Source: Capra hircus
Lineage: Eukaryota > Chordata > Mammalia > Artiodactyla > Bovidae
Assembly (NCBI RefSeq): GCF_001704415.2
Contig: NC_030817.1
Coordinates: forward strand, 31,879,550-31,943,549
DNA: 64,000 nucleotides
Direction: 5' to 3'
The notes below the pieces were generated by a model that ran no database searches, was not told the DNA's origin, and saw nothing but the letters and a program-made list of their open reading frames with translations. A program made the position numbers and the translations under genes. Position 1 is the first letter of the stretch. Every line of letters starts with the position of its first letter. Of the stretch, positions 11,041 through 24,012 are shown one piece after another.

Positions 11041-13686
11041 GGGGGGGGGGCGGGGGGGGGAGAGGGAAAGATGGTGGAGGAATAGGACAGGAAGACCACT
11101 TTCTCCCTCACAAATTCCTCAAAAGAACATTTCAACGCCGAGCAAACTCCACAAAACAACTTCTGTAGGCTGGCAGAGGACATCAGGCAACCAGAAAAGC
11201 AGACCATTGTCTTCAAAAACAGGTAGGAAAAAATATAAAAGACAAGAAAGGAGACAAAGGAGGTGGGGAGGGAGCTCCGTCCCGGGAAGGGAAGCCCGTC
11301 CCGGGAAGGGAATTTTAAGAAGAGAGGTTTCCAAACACCAGGAAACACTCTCCCTGCCGAGTCTGTGGCGAGCCTTGGAAACACAGAGGGCAACATAACA
11401 GGAAGGAAAAATAGATAAATAATTAAAACCAACAGATTACAAGCCCAACAGTAACTCCCCCAGTGGAAAAGCAGCACAGACGCCTGCATCCGCCATTGGG
11501 AAGTGGGGGCAGGGCAGGGACGCGCGGGAGGCGCGGGCTGCAGTTCTTTGTAAGAATCGGGCAGGAACGCCCCACGCGCAACCAGAACGATCTAACTTGG
11601 GCTAGCAAACCAGACTGTGGGATAGCTACCACGCGAAAAGTTCGAACATAAGACACCGCCAGGACCGAGCACAGAACAAAGGACGGAACGGAAAAAGCCG
11701 GCTGCAGATCATCCCCCGAAGGGGACAGGCAGCCAGAGCCATAAGGACTGGAAAGGGGCAATTGCAGACCCGGAGAGACTTGACTTACCTAACTGCAAGC
11801 AGGCTCCTTTGCTAAGACTTCTGGGGGTGCTGGACAGTCACAATCTGCCTCACGGGGGGCGCCAGCGGTCCACCCAGAAAGCTGAGCAGCAGCGGCAGAA
11901 AAGGAGACAAGCCGCGGCGATCGCGCTCGCCAAACTCCTGAGCTACTTGGACCCGGGAAGGGCACAAAGCGCAGTCCCAGCCGAATCTGTGCCTCTGAGG
12001 GCTGCCTGAGCGCCGAACCTGAGCGGCTTGGACCGGGGAAGTGCACGCAGCCTAGGGCCGGCCCCAGACGGTTCCCGGCTGAGCATCGTAGAGCCGGAGC
12101 GGTTTGTGCGCCGCGAGAAAGGACAGGTCAAGCGGGGCTGGGACACTGTGAGCACACGACAGTGCTATTTGTTTGCACCATTCCCCCTCCCCACAGCGTG
12201 ACTGAACTAGTGAGCCTAAAAAACCAACAAACAGAAGAAGTTAAACAGAGGGAACCACCTTGGAAGTGATCCCACATGGCCCATAACATCAGAGAAGGGC
12301 TAGATATATTTTTACTATTTTAAAAATCATTCCTTTTTTGTTTGTTTGTTTGTTTTTTGTTTTTTTTCTAACTTTTTTAAATTGTTAAGTCTTCTATTTC
12401 TCCTCTAATTTTTATTTCTATAACCTACTATTACTATTTTTAAAAAAAAAAGACTTTTTTTTTTCTTTTTCTTTTTTAAGGCAAACACCATATATAGTCT
12501 TTGGATGGTTGTTGGTGGGGTTTTTGTTTGTTTGTTTGTTTTTTGTTTCTTTTTTTAAATAATTCTTTTTTTTTTCTTTCTTCCTTTTTCCTTCTGCTTT
12601 TCTTTAATATTGTATCTTTGAAAATCCAACCTCTACTCTAGATTTTTAATCTTTGCTCTTAGGTTTTTGTTGTCAATTTTGTACATTTAAAAACCCAAAC
12701 TTCACTACCCAAGTTTACCTGAGAGCGAGATTACTGGCTTGACCACTCTCTCCTCCTTTGGACTCTCCTTTTTCTCCACCAGGTGGCCTCTGTCTCTTTT
12801 CTCCCCTATCTCTTCTCTATCCAACTCTGTGTATCTCTGTGTGTTCCAGACGGTGGAGAACACCTAAGGAACTGGTTACTGGCAGGATTTGTCTCTCTCC
12901 TTCTCATTCCTCTCTCTTATCCTCCTGGTCACCTCTGTCTACTTCCTCCCTCTCCTCTTCCCCGTATAACTCTGTAAATACCTCTGAGCGGTCCAGACTA
13001 TAGAGCGCACATAAGGAAGTGACTACTGGCTAGCTTGCTCTCTCCACTTTTATCTCACTGCATCTCATTCCAGTTACCTCTAACTACCCCCTCCATCTTC
13101 TCTTCTCCTTGTAACTCAGTGAACCTCTCTGAGTGTCCCTCAATGTGGAGAAACTTTTCATCTTTAACCTAGATGTTTTATCATCGGTGCAGTATAGATG
13201 GAGAAGTCTAGAGGCTACTGTAAAAATAAAACTGAAAACCAGAAGCAGGAGGCTTAAACCCAAAGCCTGAAAACCTCAGAGAACTCTTGAATTCAGGGAA
13301 CATTAAGCAATAGGAGCTCATCAAATGCCTTCATACCTACACCAAAACCAAGGTCCACCCAAGGGCCAACAAGTTCCAAAACAAGACATACCACGCAAAT
13401 TCTCCAGCAACACAGGAACACTCCCCTGAGCTTCAATATACAGGCAGCTCAAAATTATCCCAAAACCTTTGATGTCTCATAACCCATTACGGGTCACTCC
13501 ACTGCACTCCAGAGAGAAGAAACCCAGCTCCACCCACCAGAACTCCAACACAAGCCTCCCTAACCAGGAAACCTTGACAAGCCACTGATAGAACCCCACC
13601 CACAGTGAGGAAGCTCCATAATAAAGAGAACTCCACAAATTACCAGAATATAAAAAGGCCACCCCAAACGCAGCAATATAACCAAG
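11041..13686 (+). promoter_or_regulatory. L1 5'UTR / internal promoter region
   Basis: Begins with a G-run (GGGGGGGGGGCGGGGGGGGG) and AAAGATGGTGGAGGAATAGG, the typical start of bovine L1, in which the AAGATGG core resembles the YY1 site at the 5' end of other L1s. 11400-12150 is GC- and CpG-rich; 12300-12700 is T-rich with TTTG repeats. Open frames in it are incidental to base composition. Confidence 0.75.
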
Positions 13687-14611
13687 ATGAAGAGACAGAG
13701 GAATACTCAGCAGGTAAAGGAACAGGAGAGTTGCCCACCAAACCAAACAAAAGAGGAAGAAGTAGGGAATCTACCTGAGAAGGAATTCCGAATATTGATA
13801 GTGAAAATGATCCAAAATCGTGAAATCAAAATGGAATCACAGATAAATAGCCTAGAGACAAGGATTGAGAAGATGCAAGAAAGGTTTAACAAGGACCTAG
13901 AAGAAATAAAAAAGAGTCAAAATATAATGAATAACGCAATAAACGAGATCAGAAACACTCTGGAGGCAACAAATAGTAGAATAATGGAGGCAGAAGATAG
14001 GATTAGTGAAATAGAAGATAGAATGGTAGAGATAAATGAATCAGAGAGGAAACAAGAAAAACGAATTAAAAGAAACGAGGACAATCTCAGAGACCTCCAG
14101 GACAATATGAAACGCTCCAACATTCGAATTATAGGAGTCCCAGAAGAAGAAGACAGAAAGAAAGATCATGAGAAAATCCTTGAGGAGATAATAGCTGAAA
14201 ACTTCCCTAAAATGGGGAAGGAAATAATCACCCAAGTCCAAGAAACCCAGAGTTCCAAATAGGATAAACCCAAGGCGAAACACCCCAAGACACATATTAA
14301 TCAAATTAACAAAGATCAAACACAAAGAACAAATATTAAAAGCAGGAAGGGAAAAACAACAAATAACACACAAGGGGATTCCCATAAGGATAACAGCTGA
14401 TCTTTCAATAGAAACTCTTCAGGCCAGGAGGGAATGGCAAGACATACTTAAAGTGATGAAAGACAATAACCTACAGCCCAGATTACTGTACCCAGCAAGG
14501 ATCTCATTCAAATACGAAGGAGAAATCAAAAGCTTTACAGACAAGCAAAAGCTGAGAGAATTCAGCATCACCAAATCAGCTCTCCAACAAATTCTAAAGG
14601 ATATTCTCTAG
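13687..14611 (+). pseudogene. L1 ORF1 (RNA-binding protein), frameshifted
   Basis: Encodes the L1 ORF1 RNA-binding chaperone. The N-terminal coiled coil (residues about 40-150, with heptads such as IEKMQERFNKDLEEIKKSQ) is intact. The first frame ends at TAG 14260-14262, and the rest of the RNA-recognition and C-terminal region continues in another frame to TAG 14609-14611. A 2-nt deletion near 14250 is the simplest explanation. Not functional as it stands. Confidence 0.88.
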
Positions 14612-14662
14612 ACAGGAAACACAAAAAGGGTGTATAAACCCGAACCCAAAACAATAAAGTAA

Positions 14663-17600
14663 ATGGTAACGGGGTCATACTTATCAGTAATTACCTTAAA
14701 CGTAAATGGGTTGAACGCCCCAACCAAAAGACAAAGACTGGCTGAATGGATACAAAAACAAGACCCCTCTATATGCTGCTTACAAGAGACCCACCTCAAA
14801 ACAAGGGACACATACAGACTGAAAGTGAAGGGCTGGAAAAAGATACACCATGCAAATAGAGACCAAAAGAAAGCAGGAGTGGCAATACTCATATCCGATA
14901 AAATAGACTTTAAAACAAAGGCTGTGAAAAGAGACAAAGAAGGCCACTACATAATGATCAAAGGATCAATCCAAGAAGAAGATATAACAATTATAAATAT
15001 ATATGCACCCAATATAGGAGCACCGCAATATGTAAGACAAATGCTAACAAGTATGAAACGGGAAATCAACAATAACACAATAAGAGTGGGAGACTTTAAT
15101 ACCCCACTCACACCTATGGACAGATCAACTAAACAGAAAATTAACAAAGAAATGCAAACTTTAAATGATACATTAGATCAGTTAGACCTGATTGATATCT
15201 ATAGGACATTTCACCCCAAAACAATGAATTTCACCTTTTTTTCAAGTGCTCATGGAACATTCTCCAGGATAGATCACATCCTGGGCCATAAATCTAAACT
15301 TGATAAATTCAAAAAAAATCGAAATCATTCCAAGCATCTTTTCTGACCATAATGCATTAAGATTAGATCTCAATTACAGGAGAAAAACTATTAAAAATTC
15401 CAACATATGGAGGTTGAACAACACACTTCTGAATAACCAACAAATCACAGAAGAAATCAAAAAAGAAATCAAAATATGTATAGAAACTAATGAAAATGAA
15501 AACACAACAACCCAAAACCTGTGGGACACTATAAAAGCAGTGCTAAGAGGAAAGTTCATAGCAATACAGGCATACCTCAAGAAACAAGAAAAAAGTCAAA
15601 TAAATAACCTAACTCTACAACTAAAGCAACTAGAAAAGGAAGAATTGGAGAACCCCAGAGTTAGTAGAAGGAAAGAAATCTTACAAATTAGGGCAGAAAT
15701 AAATGCAAAAGAAACAAAAGAGACCATAGCAAAAATCAACAAAGCCAAAAGCTGGTTCTTCGAAAGGATAAATAAAATTGACAAACCATTAGCCAGACTC
15801 ATCAAGAAGCAAAGAGAGAAAAATCAAATCAATAAAATTAGAAACGAAAATGGAGAGATCACAACAGACAACACAGAAATACAAAGGATCATAAGAGACT
15901 ACTATCAGCAGTTGTATGCCAATAAAATGGACAACGTGGAAGAAATGGACAAATTCTTAGAAAAGTACAACTTTCCAAAACTGAACCAGGAAGAAATAGA
16001 AAATCTTAACAGACCCATCACAAGCACGGAAATTGAAACGGTAATCAGAAATCTTCCAGCAAACAAAAGCCCAGGTCCAGACGGCTTCACAGCTGAATTC
16101 TACCAAAAATTTCGAGAAGAGCTAACACCTATCCTACTCAAACTCTTCCAGAAAATTGCAGAGGAAGGTAAACTTCCAAACTCATTCTATGAGGCCACCA
16201 TCACCCTAATACCAAAACCTGACAAAGATGTCACAAAAAGAGAAAACTACAGGCCAATATCACTGATGAACATAGATGCAAAAATCCTCAACAAAATTCT
16301 AGCAATCAGAATCCAACAACACATTAAAAAGAGCATACACCATGACCAAGTGGGCTTTATCCCAGGGATGCAAGGATTCTTCAATATCCACAAATCAATC
16401 AATGTAATCCACCACATTAACAAATTGAAAAATAAAAACCATATGATTATCTCAATAGATGCAGAGAAGGCTTTTGACAAAATTCAACATCCATTTATGA
16501 TAAAAACTCTCCAGAAAGCAGGAATAGAAGGAACATAACTCAACATAATAAAAGCTATATATGACAAACCCACAGCAAACATTATCCTCAATGGTGAAAA
16601 ATTGAAAGCATTTCCCCTAAAGTCAGGAACAAAACAAGGGTGTCCACTTTCACCACTACTATTCAACATAGTTCTGGAAGTTTTGGCCAGAGCAATCAGA
16701 GCAGAAAAAGAAATAAAAGGAATCCAAATTGGAAAAGAAGAAGTAAAACTCTCACTGTTTGCAGATGACATGATCCTCTACACGGAAAACCCTAAAGACT
16801 CCACCAGAAAATTACTAGAGCTCATCAATGAATATAATAAAGTTGCAGGATATAAAATCAACACACAGAAATCCCTTGCATTCCTATACATGAATAATGA
16901 GAAAGTAGAAAAAGAAATTAAGGAAACAATTCCATTCACCATTGCAACGAAAAGAATAAAATACTTAGGAATATATCTACCTAAAGAAACTAAAGACCTA
17001 TATATAGAAAACTATAAAACACTGATGAAAGAAATCAATAGATGGAGAAATATACCATGTTCCTGGATCGGAAGAATCAATATAGTGAAAATGAGTATAC
17101 TACCCAAAGCAATTTACAAATTCAATGCAATCCCTATCAAGCTACCAGCCATAATTTTTCACAGAACTAGAACAAATAATTTCAAGATTTGTATGGAAAT
17201 ACAAAAAACCTCGAATAGCCAAAGCAATCTTGAGAAAGAAGAATGGAATTGGAGGAATCAACATGCCTGACTTCAGGCTCTACTACAAAGCCACAGTCAT
17301 CAAGACAGTATGGTACTGGCACAAAGACAGACATATAGATCAATGGAACAAAATAGAAAGCCCAGAGATAAATCCACACACATATGGACACCTTATCTTT
17401 GACAAAGGAGGCAAGAATATACAATGGAGTAAAGACAATCTCTTTAACAAGTGGTGCTGGGGAAACTGGTCAACCACTTGTAAAAGAATGAAACTAGATC
17501 ACTTTCTAACACCCCACACAAAAATAAACTCAAAATGGATTAAAGACCTAAATGTAAGACCAGAAACTATAAAACTCCTAGAGGAGAACATAGGCAAAAC

Positions 17601-18471
17601 ACTCTCCGACATAAATCACAGCAGGATCCTCTATGATCCACCTCCCAGAATTCTGGAAATAAAAGCAAAAATAAACAAATGGGATCTAATTAAAATTAAA
17701 AGCTTTTGCACAACAAAGGAAAATATAAGCAAGGTGAAAAGACAGCCTTCTGAATGGGAGAAAATAATAGCAAATGAAGCAACTGACAAACAACTAATCT
17801 CAAAAATATACAAGCAACTTATGCAGCTCAATTCCAGAAAAATAAACGACCCAATCAAAAAATGGGCCAAAGAACTAAATAGACATTTTTCCAAAGAAGA
17901 CATACGGATGGCTAACAAACACATGAAAAGATGCTCAACATCACTCATTATTAGAGAAATGCAAATCAAAACCACAATGAGGTACCACTTCACACCAGTC
18001 AGAATGGCTGCGATCCAAAAATCTGCAAGCAATAAATGCTGGAGAGGGTGTGGAGAAAAGGGAACCCTCCTACACTGTTTGTGGGAATGCAAACTAGTAC
18101 AGCCACTATGGAGAACAGTGTGGAGATTCCTTTAAAAATTGCAAATAGAACTACCTTATGACCCAGCAATCCCACTGCTGGGCATACACACCGAGGAAAC
18201 CAGAATTGAAAGAGACACATGTACCCCAATGTTCATCGCAGCACTGTTTATAATAGCCAGGACATGGAAACAACCTAGATGTCCATCAGCAGATGAATGG
18301 ATAAGAAATCAGTGGTACATATACACAATGGAGTATTGCTCAGCCGTTAAAAATAATTCATTTGAATCAGTTCTGATGAGATGGATGAAACTGGAGCCGA
18401 TTATACAGAGTGAAGTAAGCCAGAAAGAAAAACACCAATACAGTATACTAACACATATATATGGAATTTAG
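14663..18471 (+). pseudogene. L1 ORF2 (endonuclease-reverse transcriptase), multiply broken
   Basis: Encodes the APE-type endonuclease (LNVNGLN, CLQETHL, DFNTPL, RIDHILGHKS) and then the reverse transcriptase with catalytic FADDMILY at 16758-16781 and the C-terminal Cys-containing region. Breaks: a frameshift in the A-run near 15310, a nonsense TAA at 16536-16538, a frameshift near 17180-17230 and an in-frame TAA at 18133-18135. The final segment ends at 18471. Few further differences are evident, so the copy is probably not ancient. Confidence 0.9.
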
Positions 18472-18810
18472 AAAGATGGCAATGATGACCCTGTATGCAA
18501 GACAGCAAAAAAGACACAGATGTGTATAGCGGACTTTTGGACTCAGAGGGAGAGGGAGAGGGTGGGATGATTTGGGAGAATGGCATTGAAACATGTATAC
18601 TATCAAGTAAGAATCAAATCGCCAGTCTATGTCCGATGCAGGATACAGCATGCTTGCGGCTGGTGCACGGGGATGACCCAGAGGGATGTTGTGGGGAGGG
18701 AGGTGGGAGGGGGGTTCATGTTTGGGAATGCATGTACACCTGTGGTGGACTCATGTCAATGTATGGCAAAACCAATACAGTATTGTAAAGTAAAATAAAG
18801 TAAAAAAAAA
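18472..18810 (+). repeat. L1 3'UTR and A-rich tail
   Basis: Contains the GGGAGAGGGAGAGGGTGGGATG stretch and the CATGGGGATGACCCAGA-like motif, with a GT-rich segment and terminal A-run. The same 3'UTR recurs at 49410-49702 (plus) and 25740-25850 (minus), which helps set its limits. Confidence 0.85.
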
Positions 18811-18826
18811 AAAAACATTACTACTG

Positions 18827-20300
18827 ACATACATCTTAGAAATATGTGGAAGAAATTTGTGAATGTTTTTTGAAAGGATGGGCAAGAGAGATTCAAGAGC
18901 AGGACTGTATATAAAGAAAAGTATATTCCAATTTATCCCATTGTTTTGAATTTAGAAAAAGTCATCCTTAATAGATATATAATCATTTTTTGTGTGTAAT
19001 GAGAATGCCCAAGTGTGTATGTGTTAGTTGCTCAGTTGTGTTCAACTCTTTGCGACCCCATGGACTGCAATCTGCCAGGCTCCTCCATCCATGGGATTCT
19101 CCAGGCAAGAACACTGGAGTGAACTGCCATTCCATTCTCCAGGGGATCTTCCTGACCCAGTGATCAAACCCAGGTCTCCCGCATTGCAGGCAGACTCTTT
19201 ACTGTCTGAGCCACAAGACCTACTCTCAAAGAGAGAATTTTGGAAGCAGCAAGAGAAAAGCGATTTGTCACATACAAGGGAACCTTCATAAGATCATCAG
19301 CAGTTTTCTCAGCAGAAACATTACAGAAAGGACTGAGATGTATATTCAAAGTGCTGAAAGAAAAAAAAAAGCTGTAAACCAAGAATATTATATATATCTG
19401 GCAAAATTGTCCTTCAAAAGTAAATGAGAGATAAAATCTTTCTTAGAACAAAAAAAGCTGAGGGAGTTCATCCCCCCTTGATCTGCTTTAGCTCAACAGC
19501 AAGTTAAAAACATCCTATTTTCAAAAATGAGCCAAGGACTTGAATAAATATTTCCCTGAAGAAGACATGCAAATTACCAAAATTGCACATGAAAACATGC
19601 TCAAAATTACTAAATGTAAATTAAAAATTCATACCTGTTAGGATGGTTATTATAAAAAATATAATGTTAGCAAAGATATGGAGAAATTGGAACTTTTTTT
19701 ATACTCTTGGTACGAAAGTGAAATATTGTAGCCTCTGTGCAAAATAAAAAGTTTCCTCAAGAAACTGAAAAGATAAACATATGATTCAGTAATCCCACCT
19801 CTGGAGATTTATCCAAAAGAATTGAAATCAGGATCTCAAAGAGATTTTTTACTCCCAAGTTCACTGCAGCATTATTCACAGCAGCTAAGATGTAGAAATA
19901 ACCTAAATGTCAATAATGGATGGATGTATAAAGAAAATGTGATATGTATAATAGAATATTTTTCAGCCTTAAAAAAAATTCTGCCATGTGACAATATGAA
20001 CAAACCTTAATGGCATCGTGCTAAGTGAAATAAGCCAGTTACAGGAGGACATATACTGCATGATTCCACTCCTGTGAGATATCTAAAGTAGTCAAACACA
20101 GGAAGCAGAGAGTAGAATGGTGATTGCCCAAGGCTGGAGGGGGAAATGGTGAGTTGTTATTCAGTGGGTATATAAAGATTTAGTTATAGAACATGATTAA
20201 ATTCTAGACATCTACTGAGCAACATTGAGCCTTTGGTTAACAATATTGCACTTTACACTTAAATTTCTGTTGAGAGTAGATCTCATATTAAATATTTTTA
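18827..20300 (+). repeat. Old L1, right half (ORF1 end then ORF2 3' end)
   Basis: 19210-19490 reads like the ORF1 C-terminal region (GGAAGCAGCAAGAGAAAAGC through AACATTACAGAAAGGACTG). 19510-20300 reads like the 3' end of ORF2 and its UTR (AATGAGCCAAGGACTTGAAT, CACTGCAGCATTATTCACAG). The intervening ORF2 body is missing. A Bov-tA is inserted at about 19020-19213. Divergent, all frames broken. Confidence 0.65.
19020..19213 (-). repeat. Bov-tA SINE, antisense
   Basis: Reverse complement of the BovA body (GTTGCTCAGTTGTGTTCAAC ... CCATTCTCCAGGGGATC) and tRNA-like head (GCAGGCAGACTCTTTACTG). It lies inside the old L1. Confidence 0.88.
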
Positions 20301-20379
20301 CCAGCATGATTCCCTAACTAAATTATGTATATCATTAGAGGCATTTATTTGGGAACCAGAAACTATACTTTTCTCTCTC

Positions 20380-20570
20380 TTTAGTCACTAAGTCGTGTCC
20401 GACTCTTGCAACCCCATGGACTGCAGCTTGCCAGGCTCCTCTGTCCATGGGATTCTCCAGGTAAGAGTACTGAAGTGGGTTGCCATTTCCTCTTCCAGGG
20501 GATAATCCTGACCCAGGGATCAAATCTGGTCTCCTGCACTGCAGGCAGATTTTTTACCAAAGCTACATAA
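20380..20570 (-). repeat. Bov-tA SINE, antisense
   Basis: Runs from AGTCACTAAGTCGTGTCCG to GCAGGCAGATTTTTTACCAA, the reverse complement of a Bov-tA. The tRNA-like head is incomplete at the right end. Confidence 0.86.
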
Positions 20571-20639
20571 AGCAATAGAGTTACAAATCAAGCAAATTTT
20601 ACAGAATAAAAAATGGAATAATTAACACAGAGAATAAAG

Positions 20640-21110
20640 GAAAGAGAGCAAGGTTGAAGAAGACAATACCAATAAATAAAAATCAGTGTATTTCTATATG
20701 CTAACAATGAAAAATCTCAAAATGAAATTAAGAAAACAATTTCCTTTACAATTTCAGGAAAGAGAATAAAATAATTAGGACCAAATTTAATCGAGAAAGT
20801 TCAAGATTTGCACACTGAAAGCTACAAAACATTAATGAAAAAAATAAGACCTAAATAAGTAGAGAGATTTATATTTATATATTGAAGACAATGTTGTAAG
20901 ATTAAAAAGTCTTAAAATTGATCTACAGATTCAATGAATAAATTTTCTTATGAAAATTTAAACTACTTTTTTTTGCAGAAATTAACCAGCTAATAGTAAA
21001 ATTTATGTGGAAATTTAAGGAACTCAGAGTAATAAAAACAATTTTGAAAAAGTGTTTGAGGACTCACTATACCTGGATTAAAAAATTACAAAGTTACAGC
21101 AATGGTACTC
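20640..21110 (+). repeat. Old L1 ORF2 fragment
   Basis: A-rich sequence resembling the L1 ORF2 thumb region (TCAGTGTATTTCTATATGCT, AAGCTACAAAACATTAATGA), comparable with 16880-17050 of the young L1. Strongly diverged. Confidence 0.6.
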
Positions 21111-22507
21111 ACATAGGATAGATACATAGATAAACAGAAATGAGAATGGAGAAATAAATTGACCACAGATGAATGGGGTTATTTTTTAAAGTTTTGATAC
21201 ACATTTTCTCGAGTAGTTTTAAGTTTACAGAAAAATTGCACAGAGAATAGAGTACAGAGAGTTTCCAGATACCACTTATCTCACTGCACAGTTTTTCCCT
21301 ATTATTAACATCTTGTGTTAGTGTGGTACAATTGTTAAGATCAATGAACCTGTACTTATACCTTTTACTAATTAACATCTGTGGTTTACACTAGGGTTCA
21401 TTCTTTGAATTGTACCATCTTCAGTCGTCAATTTTAAGTAATTTGTTATTTTCTATATATTCCAAACATTTTACATGATTATTTTTGCAGTCTAATACCA
21501 AAGATAATTTCCAAGTTAGTATAAAATGATTTAGGACATTTAAAGTATAAATTCTAAAGAGGTGGCTTTGAAAGACTATGACTACCATAATGAATAAGTT
21601 TGCAAACAAAAATGTGAGCAATTTCCAGTGAATATCTCCTTCACATCCAGGCAGATTCCTTAATTAATATACAAAATCAAATTCTTTTAGTTGGTTTTAC
21701 AACTTCTTCACCTCTTTCAATAAACAGCCAAAAATTAATGTCTACATGTCTTTCTTTTGACATGAGACCTAGTAAATTATGCTTAGAAATATTAATTCAT
21801 TTGAAATTGATCATTAACTATAAACATTTCAGAATATTTTATACAATTTATCATAGCTTCTAGCTTAGTTTCCATATTAGGAAGAAATATATGAAGAAAT
21901 ATATATATATTTATAAAGAAAGTATTAATATAAAGAGATTTATTATAAGGAATTGGCTTACAAGACTCTGGAGCCTGATAAGTCCCATGATCTGCTGTCA
22001 GCAAGCTAAAGACCCATAAGAGCCAGTGGCATAGTTTCAGTCTGAGTCAGAAGGTCTAAGAACCTGGAGAGTCAATATCCCAGTTCAAAAACAGTCAAAG
22101 CGAGAGAACAAACTCCTCCCCACCCTGCATTTTATTCTCTTCAGGCCTGCAACAGATTGGATCAGGTCCATTCACATAAAGCAGGTTGCTTTACTCAGTC
22201 TACTCACTCAAACATTAATCTCATTCAGAAACTCCTTCATAGGCACGCTTAGAATAATGTCCAGCTAGGTAAGCACTGATATATAGGTACCCATATGTCA
22301 GCCAAGTTGACACATACAATATTACCCACCACTGTTTCCATCTGAAAATGACCTATTAAAAGATCAGTTCATTTCTATAAACCCTTAACATTTCAATGAA
22401 GTTGCGTAGAAGCCTCTATTAGTCATTTATAGGAATGTATTGATGCACTTTATGAGGTAAATATAGTTATTTTCCTCATTTTACTGACATGGAAATTAAC
22501 GGTAAGT
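21111..22507. other. Intergenic stretch, no gene recognised
   Basis: AT-rich. 21180-21380 resembles an old LINE remnant (AAGTTTACAGAAAAATTGCA), but I cannot name it. Nothing else supportable. Confidence 0.4.
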
Positions 22508-22804
22508 AGCTTTCCCAGTCGGAGAAGGCAATGGCACCCCACTCCAGTACTCTTTCCAGTACTCTGGAAAATCCCATGGGCGGAGGAGCCTGGAAGGCTG
22601 CAGTCCACGGGGTTGCAAAGTCAGACACGACTGAGTGACTTCACTTTCACTTTTCACTTTCATGCATTGGAGAAGGAAATGGCAACCCACTCCAGTGTTC
22701 TTTCCTGGAGGAGGGACGGGGGAGCCTGGTGGGCTGCCATCTATGGGGTCACACAGAGTCAGACATGACTGAAGCGACTTAGCAGCAGCAGCAGCTTTCC
22801 CAGT
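22508..22804 (+). repeat. BOV-A2 SINE with 12-bp TSD
   Basis: The dimeric BOV-A2 at 22520-22792 is flanked by AGCTTTCCCAGT at 22508-22519 and 22793-22804. The right copy also serves as the left target repeat of the next SINE. Confidence 0.92.
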
Positions 22805-22999
22805 TGGGCTTCCCTGGTGGCTCAGGTGGTAAAGAATCAGCCTGCAATGCAAACCAGAGTTTGATCCCTGGGTGGGGGTGATCCCCTGGAGAAGGGAATG
22901 GCTACCCACTCCAGTATTCTGGTCTGGAGAATTCCATGGACAGAGGAGCCTAGCAGACTACAGTCCATGGGGTCAGAACAGAATCAGAGATGATTAAGC

Positions 23000-23037
<38 letters not shown>

Positions 23038-23064
23038 CACCTACACACACACCTACACACACAC

Positions 23065-23118
<54 letters not shown>

Positions 23119-23129
23119 CTTTCCCAGTT
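22805..23129 (+). repeat. Bov-tA SINE with CA-repeat tail, same target site
   Basis: A Bov-tA (TGGGCTTCCCTGGTGGCTCA to TGATTAAGCG) followed at 23001-23116 by a (CA)n microsatellite with CCTACAC interruptions. CTTTCCCAGT recurs at 23119-23128, so this SINE used the same site as the BOV-A2 before it. The tail has expanded into a microsatellite. Confidence 0.9.
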
Positions 23130-23716
23130 AGTAAATGATAGGATTGTGGTTCAAATTCTGATCTATTTAACATAAGAGATATCACCCTTAATCAAACCAG
23201 CCTAACTGCAGTATGGAAGGCATATTTGAGGGCTGTGTATTAGAGGCCAGAAGAGAATTACAAGACTGTGGCAGTGTAGATGAAGTTCTTAGAATTATTC
23301 TAGTGCTTTTATGAAGGAAAACCAAAAGACTAGGTGGCATTTATCTATTTATCTGTCTCTGGTGGCAGAGGTTGGAGTGGTATGAATAAAGAATGCAAGG
23401 AGTCAAGAATGACTGAGGTCTACTCCAACTACCCATGTGACCACAGCTGAGTCTCGTTAAGTAATACCAAGAACAGATTGCATTTGCACAGGATAGGAGG
23501 CAAAAAGGGATTTGAAATGAGTGTCTTTTATTGGTTCATAGAAACTACCCATAGTACAACTGAGAAGTGGACAGTCTTGGTCGTAACAAATTTTCCTTTC
23601 TCTCCCAAGGTGGTAGACAAATCACTGGGTCTTGCCAGGATGCTATCATCAACATACTGAGTTGAGTTTGTAACAGAGGAAACTATGGGAGGGATCAGTG
23701 TTAAGAAATACTTCCC

Positions 23717-24012
23717 CTGGGACTTCCCTGGTGGTCCAGTGGTTAGGAATCTGCCTGCCAATGTAGGAAACATGGGTTTGAGTCCTGGTCTGGGAAGATT
23801 CCACATGTCACAGGGCAGCTAAGCCCCCAAGCCGCAACTCCTATAGCATGTGCTCTGGAGCCCTAGCTCTTCAACGAGAGAAGCCACTGCAATGAGAAGC
23901 CTGTGGGCTGCACTTAGGGAGTAGCCCCCACAAGCAGAAAACAGAGAAAGCCCATGGGCAGCAACGAAGGCCCAGCGTAGCCAAAAATAAATACAAATTT
24001 AACAAAAGAAGC
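23717..24012 (+). repeat. CHR-type tRNA-Glu SINE
   Basis: Begins GGGACTTCCCTGGTGGTCCAG with a tRNA-like head and box B (GGTTTGAGTCC), continues through GCCGCAACTCC and ends in an A-rich tail (CCAAAAATAAATACAAATTT). This is the older cetartiodactyl SINE, distinct from Bov-tA in its body. Confidence 0.85.

Larger units (their letters stand above)
10864..18826 (+). mobile_element. Near-full-length bovine-type L1, broken, with chimeric 5' end
   Basis: A plus-strand L1 with 5'UTR 11041-13686, ORF1 13687-14611, ORF2 14663-18471, 3'UTR and an A-rich tail ending at about 18810. It is flanked by an imperfect direct repeat (10864-10879 and 18811-18826, one mismatch in 16, but five of these are A), read as a target-site duplication. 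Between the left repeat and the 5'UTR, 10882-11037 is an extra copy of an ORF2 segment homologous to 16358-16514. Both ORFs carry frameshifts or stops, so the copy cannot make its proteins. Confidence 0.85.

Noticed and set aside
10977..12155. Cluster of open frames on both strands, arginine- and glycine-rich
   Set aside because: They lie in the GC-rich L1 5'UTR and in the ORF2-fragment junction, and are composition artefacts.
14663..17270. Long open frames (up to 412 codons) that could be called intact genes
   Set aside because: They are successive pieces of one L1 ORF2, separated by frameshifts and stops, so they are annotated as a pseudogene.
23001..23116. Regular spaced repeats that might suggest an array
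   Set aside because: A dinucleotide microsatellite; no CRISPR-like repeats and spacers, and this is mammalian DNA.
22990..23185. His-Thr repeat protein and Val-Cys repeat protein
   Set aside because: Translations of the CA microsatellite.
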